From positions 62,001-126,000 of the forward strand of contig VTFK01000375.1 of assembly GCA_009617715.1 (NCBI GenBank): a DNA stretch of 64,000 nt. The letters run 5' to 3'. A program made the translations under genes and the position numbers. Under the pieces are notes generated by a model that searched no databases, was not told where the DNA came from, and saw only the letters and a list, made by a program, of their open reading frames with translations. The stretch's first letter is position 1; the number at the start of each line of letters is the position of its first letter. This document shows positions 45,140 through 56,700 of the stretch, piece after piece. This stretch comes from Plectrocnemia conspersa (Eukaryota; Arthropoda; Insecta; Trichoptera; Polycentropodidae).

Positions 45140-46275
45140 ATCATTGTTTTAATTTACTAAATATTTTGTAGTTTACGATACACATACAATACAAATTAAA
45201 ACAAATCTATCATAGGAATGGAAAATTGCAACACATAATTAAGCCCAAGAAACTTATTTCTAAAAGGTATGTTTTATGTACATATATTGCACACAAACCA
45301 TTAATTTTATTACGAGTAAAAACTGGTTTTAAACGTAGTTGAAAATATATTTTTTTTATTCAGATGCCTATATATGCATGAAAAATTAAATTTAATATTA
45401 TTGGTAAAGCTATACTTAATAAGGTCTGTCTAATTTTATAAAATATGTCTTTATTTATTTATTTATGAAATTTAAAACAAAGCTGTAGTTCATATGGGAT
45501 ACGAAACCAGGATTTGTGTATTAATCACTGAATTTTACTAATTATGTAGAGCGCTGTTTAATTTTATAAAATTAAATAACAAACTAATGATATATTAGAT
45601 TAAATCAAGTCAAAACACCAAAGCTTAGGCTTTAAAAATAAATAATAACATTGCTTATTTTAAAGGCACAAGTTTTGTGAATTTAAAGCTATGAATCAAT
45701 ATTAACAAATTTTAACAAAACATAGTAAATAAATTTGAATAATTTTTTTTTTGCTACAGAACTTTAGGTACTACTATTCTAGGAAGCACTAAACCAAGGC
45801 ACAATAAGCACCCGGTACCTGAAAACTCAATTAGCCGTCCATCAATCAAGGAGATTTTCGGGTAGTCCTAATCCCTGATCCGGTCCAGTATTTTTTTAAA
45901 AGTTTCGCTACACCCACATAGTCCGTCGGAAAATATTGCTACGCTAGAATATACACATATAGTGGGTAATGGATTTTGAAAGCCGGCATATAGCTTAATG
46001 CCTTCGGTACATTATTATGCCCGCGGGGCATTAGGGCTACATTTTCGATTACAGCGCATTCGCGAAAATTTACATAAATAACGCTCGAAAATGCGATTGT
46101 AACCATTGGATAAACAACACGCGTCAAAACATTTACAGGCTTTGATGGCTTGGTGCGCAGTTGTTGTGTATTTATAATAATATGTCACATTTTCTAGATC
46201 CCCCAGCCAGGCGAAATTCTCATACAGTTTAGAAGGAGGTGTTTTAAGGAAAAATACTTATTATATAGTGAGATT
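45140..46275. other. AT-rich noncoding stretch
   Basis: No gene. 45770-45930 is GC-richer (CACCCGGTACCTG, CTGATCCGGTCC) without a frame. Confidence 0.4.
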
Positions 46276-46577
46276 AATTTTGCAAGATATCTCTACACGA
46301 GGGAGTACGGGTTGTATCCTAGTGCCTTTTGCTAGGAGCGTTAGGATACAATTCATTGAATTGCAGAGTGGCATGGAGAGTCACGATTGCGTCCCTTATT
46401 CTGTCACGTCGCGACCAGAACGACAGCGCTTAAGAACGAGCTTGTCAAACACCATTACTGTTATTTTATTTTTTTGAATATTTAATGCTGTAATTATTGT
46501 TTGTATAATAGCCGTCGTAACGCATTGTGAAAACTGGTCAAGATCGTCAGTTTGTGATAAAAAATAAAATAAAAATA
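46276..46577 (+). pseudogene. Non-LTR retrotransposon 3'-end fragment (copy 5)
   Basis: Pieces read RYLYTREYGLYPSAF, then the nucleotide match TAGGAGCGTTAGGATACAAT (GALGY-type), a deletion, then SRLRPLF and TRTTAL. The 3' end has AACGCATTGTG (the loop word GCATT is kept) and an ATAAAAAATAAAATAAAAAT-type tail. The apparent 69-codon frame at 46268-46477 is an out-of-frame reading of this relic. Confidence 0.7.
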
Positions 46578-47829
46578 CGCATCACCCTTTAAAAATATAT
46601 TTCAAACAGAAGATTTAAACAGTAAATATAACCTTAATTAAACTATATATATACAATTGAGAAACTCGCGTATTTAATTATTGAATTGAAAGTTTCCGTA
46701 AAGTCGGTAGCTTTCGTTGATTGGCAAGAAATTTTACTTTAAAAATCCAGTGACCACTCTGTAATCGTATGATTTCAGCACACAGACAAGAGACAAAATA
46801 AGCTTTCTTTGTTTTAAGATGACTATCTACTATTATACAGTTTCAGAACGAAAACTTTTAGATATATTTACTACAAAGAAACGAAGCGAACTTTTGCGGT
46901 CTAACTTAACAAGAAGAATCGATTTTATTATATTATTATAATGTGCCATATAACTTTGCTCAGAATATTTGATAAATGTATGTATCAAACAACTTGTAAT
47001 ATTCGCTTCAAAAATATAACCATAAAAATTGTAATAATGTACAGTGGCATTCAAAATACGCAGCACTTATAAAAATCATAAATAATATAATAATAAGCAA
47101 ACCATGTGTATGTTGTTTTTAAGTGATTATTTAGCCATTTGATTGGAAACTTTCGTAGTAAAAATATTTATAAAAATTATATTAATTTTAGTTAAAATAT
47201 TTTTGCCATTGTATATTCGTAAATTATATTATTGAAAAGACAAATATTACAGTCTGACGAGTATAAGCAATCATTAGGTATTTTGAAAAAAAATGTAGAA
47301 ATTAGTACAAATAAAGGTTAAAATATTTTGGATTAAAAAAGAGTGACATTTTCTGAAGAGAGTACAGTAAATTTACACGGGTCAGATGCCACGCACTAAT
47401 TTTTGTCATTAACTGTCCGAAATCTAGAGAGGCAAAGGATATGGAGGTGCTTCATATATTCCGAAATGGAAGGTATTCCCTTTATTGACGAAACAGTGAA
47501 AGTGGTAGGTTATAAGACTATTTTCATCCTTTCAACTTTATGCGTGTTTCTTTACTTTATCATTAGATAAAAATAAACAATAGTTTTATTTTATCATTTT
47601 AATCAACGTATTAAAAAAATAATGAAATTATTCATTAGAATGGCCCTGGAATAGTCATTAATTAAACCGATCAAATATTTTTAAGGCATAATAGAAATAA
47701 AAAATCAATTGCACAACTCCACAAGCAAACAAAAACGATCGAATTAGGGCACAAGTTTATTGAATCGTTGATTAATTCCATGTTTTATCAGTATTAATGG
47801 AAAACATTCATACATTAATTTTACTGTGT
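46578..47829. other. AT-rich noncoding stretch
   Basis: No gene or recognised repeat. Confidence 0.4.
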
Positions 47830-48232
47830 CCGTTTCATTTAATTTTATGTTTAATATAGACTTTTAATGAATTAATTTTGTGTGAAACTATTCATACATA
47901 ATAAAAAGCAAGTCAAGAGACATGGCACAGGCGCGTCTGAAGTCCCGTGAGCGGGGCCCGCGGACCTAATAGCCGACAAGAAGTACGCGAATATTCTCAA
48001 GATCTACTACATGATGTTTTAGATTTAAATAATAAAATACATATTTTTTATTATTGCCTTAATTTTATTGTGTTGGTTTAATTTAATTTCAACGTTTATT
48101 ATATATTTTTTTATTTGATTTATTATGTGTGAAACGATCCACACATATTAAAATTAAAGTCAAGAGACACGTCACACCGCGGTGCCCGCGGACCTAGTAG
48201 CCGTCAAGAAGTACGCGAATGTTCTGACGATC
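47830..48232. repeat. Tandem repeat pair, unit about 247 bp, GC-rich core
   Basis: Two units in the same orientation share GTCAAGAGACA (47912 and 48159), GCCCGCGGACCTA followed by AGCCG, and AAGAAGTACGCGAAT. The AT-rich parts (TGTGTGAAAC, CA-ACATA) also align. The first unit carries about 17 extra bases before the core (GGCGCGTCTGAAG region). The core is unusually GC-rich for this window. No coding frame on either strand. Family not recognised. Confidence 0.75.
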
Positions 48233-49168
48233 CCATTCAAAGGGGCGGGACACAAAATTGGACTAGACACACTTGACTACACTGTACTTTAACGCTTGGA
48301 CTCCTACTTAGTTCCACGGGCTTCTTCGATCATTAACTTAAAGTAGGTTTAAAGTTTTGAGACATGCGCTCACACCTACTGACGCAATTAAAGATATACT
48401 TTCAAAGCGTCTACGTACGATTTGTACGCATTATGTGTAATACTTTAATATCAATTTACAGTTAAATATAAATGTATAAAAAATATAAAATATTTTTATT
48501 TAGTATATGTAAAATATTATATTTTTAAAGGTAATGCGCTATTTGCATAGTATTATATATTATAAATATTTGCAATTTTGTTTTAATCATTCTTTATTGC
48601 ATAAATGCATATTTCTGGCGTAATATTTTTAATTAGATAGTGTAATTATAATATATACTTTACTAGAATATAATAATATAAAACGCAACTATATGAAAAA
48701 TAACGTTCCATTGGCAAAATTAAAATTTATTATTATGGGACATCTTTATTCGAGCAGGTAATTGAAATAGTGATAATCGAAACAAAAACATTTTCAATGA
48801 AAATAAAATATTTACTCACGCAAATTGTTATTAAAATTTCAATTGCTTTAATACAATATTATAATTATTTCTTTTGCTATTATTTAATAATTGATGTGAT
48901 ATATATTATGATATTATAATAAGTTAATGAGTGTTTTTGACATATATTTAAATTAACTGTTTAGAGAGTCTCTATTTATTCATTGTATGATAATAATATC
49001 ATGTAGTGATTCATTGAAATGTGAGAACCTTTATGGCAATTTATTAAATAAGCTCATTATTAGGAATAAATAATTAGAAATATCTAAGCTGAAACAATAG
49101 ATATGAATAAATATCACTAATTATGATTTTTCAGATACGTCGTGGATTTATGCGGGATGCAAATTATA
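48233..49168. other. AT-rich noncoding stretch
   Basis: No gene. 48240-48420 is moderately GC-richer. Confidence 0.4.
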
Positions 49169-49209
49169 TTTTTATTTTATTTTATCAAAATGATAAAATA
49201 AAATAAAAA
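49169..49209. repeat. Perfect 19-bp AT hairpin with 3-nt loop
   Basis: TTTTTATTTTATTTTATCA (49169-49187), loop AAA, then the exact complement (49191-49209). Pairing can extend three bases outward with one indel. It is low-complexity, so chance or slippage is plausible, yet the symmetry is complete. Confidence 0.85.
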
Positions 49210-49374
49210 ATATATATTTTTTTTGTTATTATGACACACCATGTCAAACGCCTTTTCAATTATTATTAAAAACACGCCTCTGCCTTTTCTTCTATTTTTC
49301 ATGTACAAATCAAAATCAATTGAAAATTGCGATAATAAAGGCTTTTATTAATATTATACATGTTACCATGTATT

Positions 49375-49745
49375 TGTTTTACCAGTAAAGTTATATCTTC
49401 ACTAGTATAAATATAATTTCACTAACTCATCTAGATAAAATGTAGCAAACAATACATTTACAATTAAATTTCAATACTATATAATTTAAAATAAATTTAA
49501 TTACCCTACATAAAAAGTTCAAAAACTAATTTTATAACATTTATTAGGTCAAGTTGGGTTTGGGTTGGGTTAATTCGATTATCAACTTGAGTTTTAAATT
49601 AATCATTTAATTTGACTATTGCCTATCAATTAAACTATATTTTCGCTAGTATAAATATATTTCTACCAGTGAAAACGTATTCAGATATGAACTCACTGAA
49701 ACGCAAGTTCACTGTAACATATAAATTTATTAAATGTAAATGAAT
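49375..49745. repeat. Foldback/MITE-like element, long copy
   Basis: ACCAGTAAAGTTATATCTTC, then ACTAGTATAAATATAATTTC at the left, face TTTCGCTAGTATAAATATAT, then TTCTACCAGTGAAAACG at the right in inverted orientation. In between lies GTTGGGTTTGGGTTGGGTTA, equivalent to the CCAAACCTAAC arm of the 27.6 kb copy. The right flank (CAGTGAAC, TGTTACAG in reverse) matches the left part of the 5.4 kb copy. No coding frame. Confidence 0.55.
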
Positions 49746-49799
49746 AACTAAATTTCTGCTTGTACATCTAAATATATCTCATCAATACATACTCGATAT

Positions 49800-50110
49800 T
49801 TAATCAGGATTTAATATCCTTTGGGGCGTTGCGTTGTTGTAGTCAAATTTTCACTTCATAAAACTCGCTTCGCCCCTTAATGCGGAAGGTCGGTTCGATC
49901 CGAGAGGATTTGGATTTGGATTTACCGTTTGGATGAATGCATTTGTCGGAACACAGTGTCGTACTTACGAAACGACCAATTACACAGGGTTAATTCAGGT
50001 GTTGAGCGCAAATTTAGCGCCGTTAGCGATTTGCAATTGGTTTTGGATGAGTGCACGAGAACTACGAATGCCTTTCATTATGTCACGTGGGACTATTAGC
50101 AAACTGGAGA
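49800..50110. promoter_or_regulatory. GC-richer noncoding island
   Basis: Contains (GGATTT)3 at about 49908-49925, TTAATTCAGGTGTTGAGCGC and GTTAGCGATTTGCAATTGG. A perfect B-box-like word, GGTTCGATCC, at 49891 lacks any A box or tRNA fold. No coding frame. Confidence 0.25.
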
Positions 50111-50469
50111 TAATCTATCTTCACTGATGAGCGACGTTTTAGTAAGCGAATCATTTCACACATACAAAGTTTACATGTATTAGCTAATAGTATGACATGA
50201 CAAGATTATTATACAATCTGTCAGAAATTATAAATCAATACATAGCAAATATGCATTATATTATATTTTGTCAAGATATGCAGCAACAGGAAATTAGCCC
50301 GTCAAGGAAGTCATGTGATGCAAGAAAATTTATTTTAGATATATTGCCGATATACAAATATGTAAATAGAAGAGATCTATCATATACTTTATTATTAAAT
50401 GTATAAGAATCTTCAACTTCTAAATTCTAACTAATCTACACTAACCATGATATTGCATAATTTTCCGAT

Positions 50470-50890
50470 TCACGAGCTTGACTAAATGCTAATGGATGGA
50501 TCTGCTCCAACTTTGGTCTTTGGAAATTGCCGAACTTGGTAGTTTCCGAGGCGATGATCACACGTCTGGAAATTAACGCGCGCCCTTTGTCTGTCACCTA
50601 GTGGGGAAAAAGTTGGCCGCGGCGCAGAATCCTTTCCGCGTCCATCGATCCTTTTGTTCGGAAGACAACGGAGCCTCTCCGGGTAGCACAACAAAGGGGC
50701 TCCTTAAGCTTTCATTAATCACCCGGCGGCTATAATTAATTCGATGGAAGTTTTCACAAAGCCTTTTATAGTTCGGATGTCTCGCGATAACAATCTCGAC
50801 TTGTGTTTCCAAAGACTTTTCCTTTTCATCTCTGGAGACTTTCGATTCTGACGCGTAATACAAATTAAGCGCCTTTCAACAGGATCGTTT
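50470..50890. promoter_or_regulatory. GC-richer noncoding island
   Basis: CpG-containing island with two overlapping minus-strand frames (50482-50694, 50594-50863) without domains. Contains CACCCGGCGGCTATAATTAATTC. Regulatory element inferred from composition. Confidence 0.25.
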
Positions 50891-51304
50891 CGACTTTAAA
50901 AACACAAGTTACTCTGTTCTTCGTAGTTGTTTCTGTGTTTACAATAATTATAAAGTGTTTTTAAAATAAAACCCAATTTCAGTATTATTAGTCACTTAAT
51001 TAACAATAATTTCTTCCAACGTATATTTTATGATATGTATTACTTATTTATTAAAATTAAATTAAGAGTATCGTATGTTACCGCAATGCGTCATGATATT
51101 TGAAAAACAATACTTAGTATTATCACTATACACAAAAAATATAGTGATACGAATTCATTCTTGAATTCATAAATAGTACTCCTAATACAGAATGGAATTC
51201 TGATAAAATTTTGGATACTGTTTAGATTGGAGACTGGAATTTTAATTGGAACATTTGTGATGATCCAAATTCAGATAAGTTTCAATGTTTATGCAAAAAT
51301 ATGA
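50891..51304. other. AT-rich noncoding spacer
   Basis: No gene or recognised repeat. Confidence 0.4.
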
Positions 51305-52455
51305 ATTTTTATTTTTTATTTTATTTTTTTAGATTAAATTAAGATCATAGTGGCCTAACAGGTTACCCCAATGCGCCACGATGGTCGAAAACAAATTTTA
51401 AATTTGTAAAACATAAAAAAAACGTATATATACATACATATAACAATACTTAAACATAACAAAAAATTATAAAATATCAAAATGAAATGATACAAACTGG
51501 ATCAGATCCTCGTAGCTAACATTAAATAGGTCAATATGTAATGCCAGCGTATTAAGGAGCCGGATGGCCACAGATATAGGCGAGTCGGCAAGTGCGGATG
51601 TCCTAGCTCTAACGGCCATCAAGAGGTCGCGATCGTAATTCTCGAAAATGTTCCGGAACCCAAAACTGGAATTCCTCGAGAATAGCTGGATTGTCGACAG
51701 CACCTTTTAGTAATTTAAAAAAATGCTTAGCCACATACAGCTTTCTGCGAGAACTCAGCGAATCATATCCCAACGCTCCTAAAAGAAAGGCGCTGGGATA
51801 TATGTACGGATAATAACCAAATGTCCTTTTGTAAAGGTATCTTAAATACCTTTTTAAAAAATTTTCCACTAAAAGGGAATACTTGGCTATTCGTGGATTC
51901 CAAATTATATATCCCGATTCAAGAATGCTACGAACTAAGGTGTCATAGAGGATGCGAATAACTGACGGATCGTCAAAGTGAAAGGCATTCTTCATAACAA
52001 AGCCGAGCATCTTGGAAGATTTATCACAGACGTCATGTATGTGTAGAGAGAACCTCCATTTACTCTCGAAAGTGATTCCGAGATCTTTAGTGGAAGTTTC
52101 TTTAGTCAAAATGTTACCACCGAGATGGTAGAAATAAGCTGATGGCGAATGGGATCGAGAAAATGACACAGTATGGCACTTTCTGATACTAAAGGGCAGA
52201 CGGTTAACGGAAGCCCATTTCCATAGAGGGTCTAAATCACTTTGTAGAGATTAGAAGTCCACAACAGATCATCTGCGTACAGAAGTAAACTTGAATTTGT
52301 AATTGTTGTATTTATGTCATTAATAAATAACACAAAAATCAGAGGTCGCAGATTGGATCCTTGAGGAATCCCCGAAGGGGTAAAATATTCTTTTGACAAT
52401 CGGCCACCATAGGTTACAAACTGCCTAAGATTGCTGAAATAACTCGAGATCATAT
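51305..52455 (-). pseudogene. 5'-truncated non-LTR retrotransposon (copy 6), best preserved
   Basis: On the minus strand, 52453-52232 encodes the end of a reverse transcriptase domain: ISSYFSNLRQFV, SGIPQGS, FVLFINDI and LLLYADDLLW. YADD carries the two catalytic aspartates. One frameshift near 52240 leads into SDLDPLWKWASVNRLPFS and then the continuous 186-codon frame 52169-51609: TKDLGITFESKWRFSLHI, KMLGFVMKN, LVRSILESGYIIWNPR and GALGYDSLSSRRKLYVAKHF. A second frameshift near 51620 precedes SALADSPISVAIRLLNTLAL, and ORF2 ends at about 51467. The 3' UTR holds the family stem-loop (51343-51386, two mismatches) and an A-rich tail near 51305-51330. The region layout fits a CR1/Jockey-like clade element without RNase H. 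The 5' half of ORF2, including the endonuclease, and ORF1 are missing. Confidence 0.92.
51343..51386 (-). other. 3'-UTR stem-loop of the non-LTR family
   Basis: GCCACGATGGTC (51375-51386 on the plus strand) pairs with GATCATAGTGGC (51343-51354) in 10 of 12 positions. The loop is the same as in the 33.0 kb copy. Confidence 0.75.
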
Positions 52456-52639
52456 ACTACTAAAAAATAAGAAAAATACAATATACTGTTCCATAACTCA
52501 GTTAAAAAAAGAAAAAACTCAGTAATTTGACAACCGGATTTAATGCAGCAAAATAAATAAATAATATATTCAGTTTCATGTGGCTATTCCTAAAAAAAAT
52601 CTAGAAAAAACAGTCTCGAACCTATCTCGAAAATATTTT

Positions 52640-52745
52640 TTTAAATATGTCATTTCAGTAAAATCATATAGGAATATATTTTCACCTGTAGATATATATT
52701 TTTACCAGTGAAAATATATATCTACTGTACAATAAAACCTGTACA
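52640..52745. repeat. Foldback/MITE-like fragment with a perfect 15-bp stem
   Basis: GTAGATATATATTTT (52688-52702) and AAAATATATATCTAC (52711-52725) are exact complements around the 8-nt loop TACCAGTG. The module TTTCACCTGTAGATATATAT matches the 5.46 kb copy of the foldback family. It lies about 200 bp from the 5' end of the non-LTR copy. Confidence 0.65.
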
Positions 52746-53989
52746 TATAAACCAAACAAAACTAGCATTAAACGATTGAAGAAATATCTATAAATAATTA
52801 TATTGATATTAAAGTAGTTTTGTCGTTTATTGCATTTTTAATTTTGTGTGCACATTTATAAAAATCAGATAAGCTTTAATGTTTAAAAAATAAAAAATAT
52901 ATATTTGAAACCTTAAGGTAAAACCTTCAATGGAACAATTCGATCAGTAAATATCGATGGTTTCAAGTATATATTAACTTCATAATTACATTAATGGTTT
53001 ATGGCTGTGATATTCATATAAAATTTGGTTTATACTCTAATTTAAGAAACATATAGTCGAATTTACATGCACAGTAATGGTTTAGAATTTTATCACATAC
53101 GCATTAATAGGCAAATATATCTTGGTTTAGAATGTTGACGGTATCGGAAACGTTACATTTTACGTTTGTAAAAAAGTAGGCATACATAACGAATTCATGC
53201 ATTTCCCACTCTATTTATGGTTTAATTTTATTGGTCTGTAAAAATAGGTTACAGATGTATTGTTGGTAAAGAAAATTTATGTTAGCATAAAACACGACGT
53301 ATATTTTTATATGCTTGCGCATAAATATCATTTGTGTACGTATAAAAGGGTCGTATCGCAGACGGGGCATTAACTTTAATTAAATTTATGTTTACGAAAT
53401 TATACCGAAAATCTATTTGTTATTTCATATGATGAGACAAAATGGGAATTTATATGCGAAAATACATATCTTTTAACTAAGATATGATAGCACACTATTC
53501 TGTTTTAAAAGTTTTGAGCTACTACTATACTAACAAAACTAATCAAACTTATACTCTGGCGTACTATTATCATTATAATAATAGTATGCCATATTATTAT
53601 TAACAATATGAGAAGTAACTCTGTAGATTTAAGAAACATTTCCAGACCAACAAAACAGTTTTGCTATTGACGTTTGCACAAGTAGTGTAGTAATGGAAGA
53701 TAACCGATTGTCTAAGAAACCACTGAAGTGGAAACAAAGTTTGAGACCGAAGGATAAGGCGGAATCTTTTCTAGATGTAGGCTTAAGTACCACGCCAAAG
53801 TAAATAAGTACATTAGTAAATTAATTATTTTTGGATCCGCATTTATATAAACTTTAAAAGATTTGCAATTATTAAATTACTTAAGAAACCCACAGATATT
53901 AAAACAATTTTATAAGTTGTCTTAAGGTAAACAAGCATAAATATTTCGTCCGCTTTATGAAAGTAATTAGTCTCAGAAAACAACTTGTT
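52746..53989. other. AT-rich noncoding stretch
   Basis: No gene. Some words around ATGGTTTA recur loosely. Confidence 0.4.
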
Positions 53990-54310
53990 AGCTTTTCATC
54001 TGCCCACAAGCTTTCATCGAGCTCCCCAAGGTATTTTCGAATAACAACACATGTGTGGGCTTTTAATTATTATTCGCCGATTTTTATACGATTTCCGGAA
54101 TCGCCATACGATGGATGCTGACGTAAATAAAGCGCTCCAATAATATTTCGCATTCGAAACCACGTACAGCATTAAAAGTTTGGAATATTTCCAATCGAGC
54201 GGAAAAATATGTTGGCTCGTCGGATACTCGCACGAGGGAAATGTAAAATGGAGTGAATATTTAATGCCGATGTGTATCAGGATTGGGGTAAAAAAATATA
54301 CACATCGGAT
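53990..54310. promoter_or_regulatory. GC-richer noncoding patch
   Basis: No coding frame. Contains TTTTAATTATTATTCGCCG and a pair of CGATTTCCGGAATCG-type symmetric words. Regulatory role inferred weakly. Confidence 0.2.
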
Positions 54311-54447
54311 ATATGAGCGTTAACCTCGTAATTGAAAGCAAATATAAAATAATAAAATACAAGAGTTTTAGTAATTAAATTGTATAAATCTACGATACTG
54401 TCTGGTGAAAAAGAAGATGGACATTGCAACCTCTAAAATATTCTTTA

Positions 54448-54779
54448 GCTTTGCAAAATTTCATAAGGCATAAAATGAGACTTTAGAATATGAACACCAC
54501 ATGTGTGACTTTAATAGAATTTGTCGGCATCGATTCTAAATAAGAATTCGTTATGATGTGATATTTATATAAACCGATTTAGGATAATATACATATAAAG
54601 ATATTCAAAAAGATTTTTTTTTTTAACAAAATCTCGAACCACTGATTATTTTTTAATTATTTAATTTTGTATGGAAAGAATTATAATATTGGTACCTGTT
54701 AGAAGCATATACTATAAAAAATATATGTAATCCATTTTAATGCCCTAAAATATTCAAAGTTGTCAGTAAGAGTCTGTTA
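54448..54779 (+). repeat. Direct duplication R5, copy 1
   Basis: Aligns over its whole 332 bp with 55947-56270 in the same orientation, 1.5 kb away. Landmarks in order are TTGCAAAAT, GAACACCACAT-TGTGACT, CATCGATTCTAAATAAGAAT, TTTATATAAACC, CTAAAATATTCAAAG and GTCAGTAAGAGT. No shared reading frame. It could be two insertions of one unknown element or an old segmental duplication. Confidence 0.85.
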
Positions 54780-55529
54780 AATATCGAGTTTCATAAAAAC
54801 GTGTTAATCGTATTCCGGCTGTACGATCAAGTCCCCAAAAAGCGTGTTAATCAAATTCCGGAGCTTTAAATGTTAAGTATCCAGGGCTCCGAGGTTTGCT
54901 GATCAATAACAATCATGCAGCGATCATCCAACCAATAGATGTACTCGTTTCTTAGAACATCGAAATAGGTATATGCCATTAATACGCGAAAGCGACATTC
55001 GTTTGATGGGCATTGTCCAATGTCGTATTGCATTGCAACGGTAATCTTGTGGATCCGGTGATTTATTATAACCGTGACCGTTTCGCAACAAAGAAATATT
55101 CACTCAATGATGGAGAATATTTACATTAGGAACACTTGCTGTTATTTTTTCTGGTTGTAACGAGGGGTTTTGCGTTGTCTATCCTTTAAGCTATTGTTTT
55201 TGGTCACGTAAGTTTTGATAATAAGACCTTTTCAAATGTGCATATGTGTGTGGTCGCCACAATATAAAGTACAATTTAAGAACATATGTTCATTATAAGG
55301 GTGTCCCTTATACAAGCCAGAAATATTTTTTTACAAAATCCGATATGCATGCCATATAAATTTATAATATTTACCCCTAAATACTCATAACTTAAATATC
55401 AGCTGCATAGAATAACGCTAACCCGTGCCGAATCGACGACAAAGATATAAAATCGGTTGAAAATTGAACTAAGAGCTGAATAGCAATATTTTTATAGAGT
55501 AAATTGCTATCAAATAGCACAATGGCCTA
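54780..55529. other. Spacer between the R5 copies, left part
   Basis: No gene recognised. A short direct repeat, CGTGTTAATC followed by ATTCCGG, occurs at about 54801 and 54843. Moderately GC-richer at 54830-55080. Confidence 0.4.
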
Positions 55530-55920
55530 ATGTTCAATCCTCATCGATCAACATTACCGTCTAAAAATAAAATAGTCAGCTTTATTAACTCTCGGTAGTC
55601 GTCTCTTATGCCTGCACTACATTCTCTGGAAGTTGTCCGAACCGAAGTTACAACTGAAGTCGGCCGAGACCTTCGACTTCGAGGAAGCAACCGCACTGCC
55701 ACAAATATCATATGGCGTCCGGACGGCGGCCATGAATGACGTCTTGACGGCGCGGCGGCTTCTGTCACGTACAGCTGGCATATTTGCGCGGGATCGAAAA
55801 ATGTGCCAAATAATCGCAATTTTTAAATTGTCATATTATTCAAATTACGCTACTGATTATTATAAAAGTTTGTGTGGGCACTCACCAATACAATATCAGT
55901 GAAAACTTTTCGGTCGTAAA
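55530..55920. promoter_or_regulatory. GC-richer island between the R5 copies
   Basis: Overlapping frames on both strands (55541-55819 minus, 55633-55902 plus), CpG-rich, no domain. Contains GTCCGGACGGCGGCC. Either a regulatory element or the GC-rich part of an unidentified mobile element bounded by the two R5 repeats. Confidence 0.25.
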
Positions 55921-55946
55921 TATTCAATTTACGCAAAATCTTTGTC

Positions 55947-56270
55947 GGCTTTTGCAAAATGCCATAAAAGAAAAATATACTTCAGAATACGAACACCACA
56001 TCTGTGACTATCCTAGAATTTGTTGCCATCGATTCTAAATAAGAATTCGTTGTGGTGTGACATTTATATAAACCAATCTAGAAAAATACGTAAGGATATT
56101 CGAAACGATTTTTCTTAACAAAATCAAGTACCACTAATTATTCTTTAACTATTTAATTTTATATAAAAAAAATATAATAACGATATGTGTTAGAAGAATA
56201 TACTATGAAAAATATAATTAATCCCTTTTGGTGCCCTAAAATATTCAAAGATGTCAGTAAGAGTATGTTG
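55947..56270 (+). repeat. Direct duplication R5, copy 2
   Basis: See 54448-54779 for the matching landmarks. This copy is 324 bp. Confidence 0.85.
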
Positions 56271-56274
56271 AAGT

Positions 56275-56700
56275 CCCCGATAAGCATTATAAATTGACCA
56301 CGTGACAACGATGCAGCGCTCGACATGCGTGTTGACCATAGGACACCTACGCGCATACTGAAATTAAAGCGAGTTACTCGATCTATCTCGATTTGCGAAA
56401 AACCATATCATTATCTCTCTCACTCTCGTCCCTTAACACGCGAGAGACCGAAAGGGGAAGTATCTCACCGCTCGCGCTCGAAAGAGCAGCTCCAACTTCG
56501 GTCCGTTTGCCGACAATTTTCGGAAGCGCTCGAAGCTGGCCAAGCCGACCTAAATTACCCCCACTTTACCTCCCGTTCTCGGTAACCTCGGAGACCTTCC
56601 GAGAGATTTTAGAGCGGGCAGAACCAAACTCGACCGAAGTAGCCCACTATATTCTCCATACTTGGGCAACCATGGCCTACTTCCAGAGAGTGTAGTGCTG
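56275..56700. promoter_or_regulatory. GC-rich island with CT-rich tract
   Basis: Contains TATCTCTCTCACTCTCGTCC and CGCTCGCGCTCGAAAGAGC, resembling GAGA-rich insect promoter sequence. Two plus-strand frames (56325-56585, 56393-56695) overlap in different phases and lack domains, which argues against coding. No TATA box is obvious. Confidence 0.3.

Noticed and set aside
46268..46477. 69-codon frame as a gene
   Set aside because: It is an out-of-frame reading of non-LTR copy 5.
49891..49900. Perfect B-box word GGTTCGATCC, possible tRNA or SINE
   Set aside because: No A box, no D-arm or anticodon arm upstream; only a local 4-bp stem.
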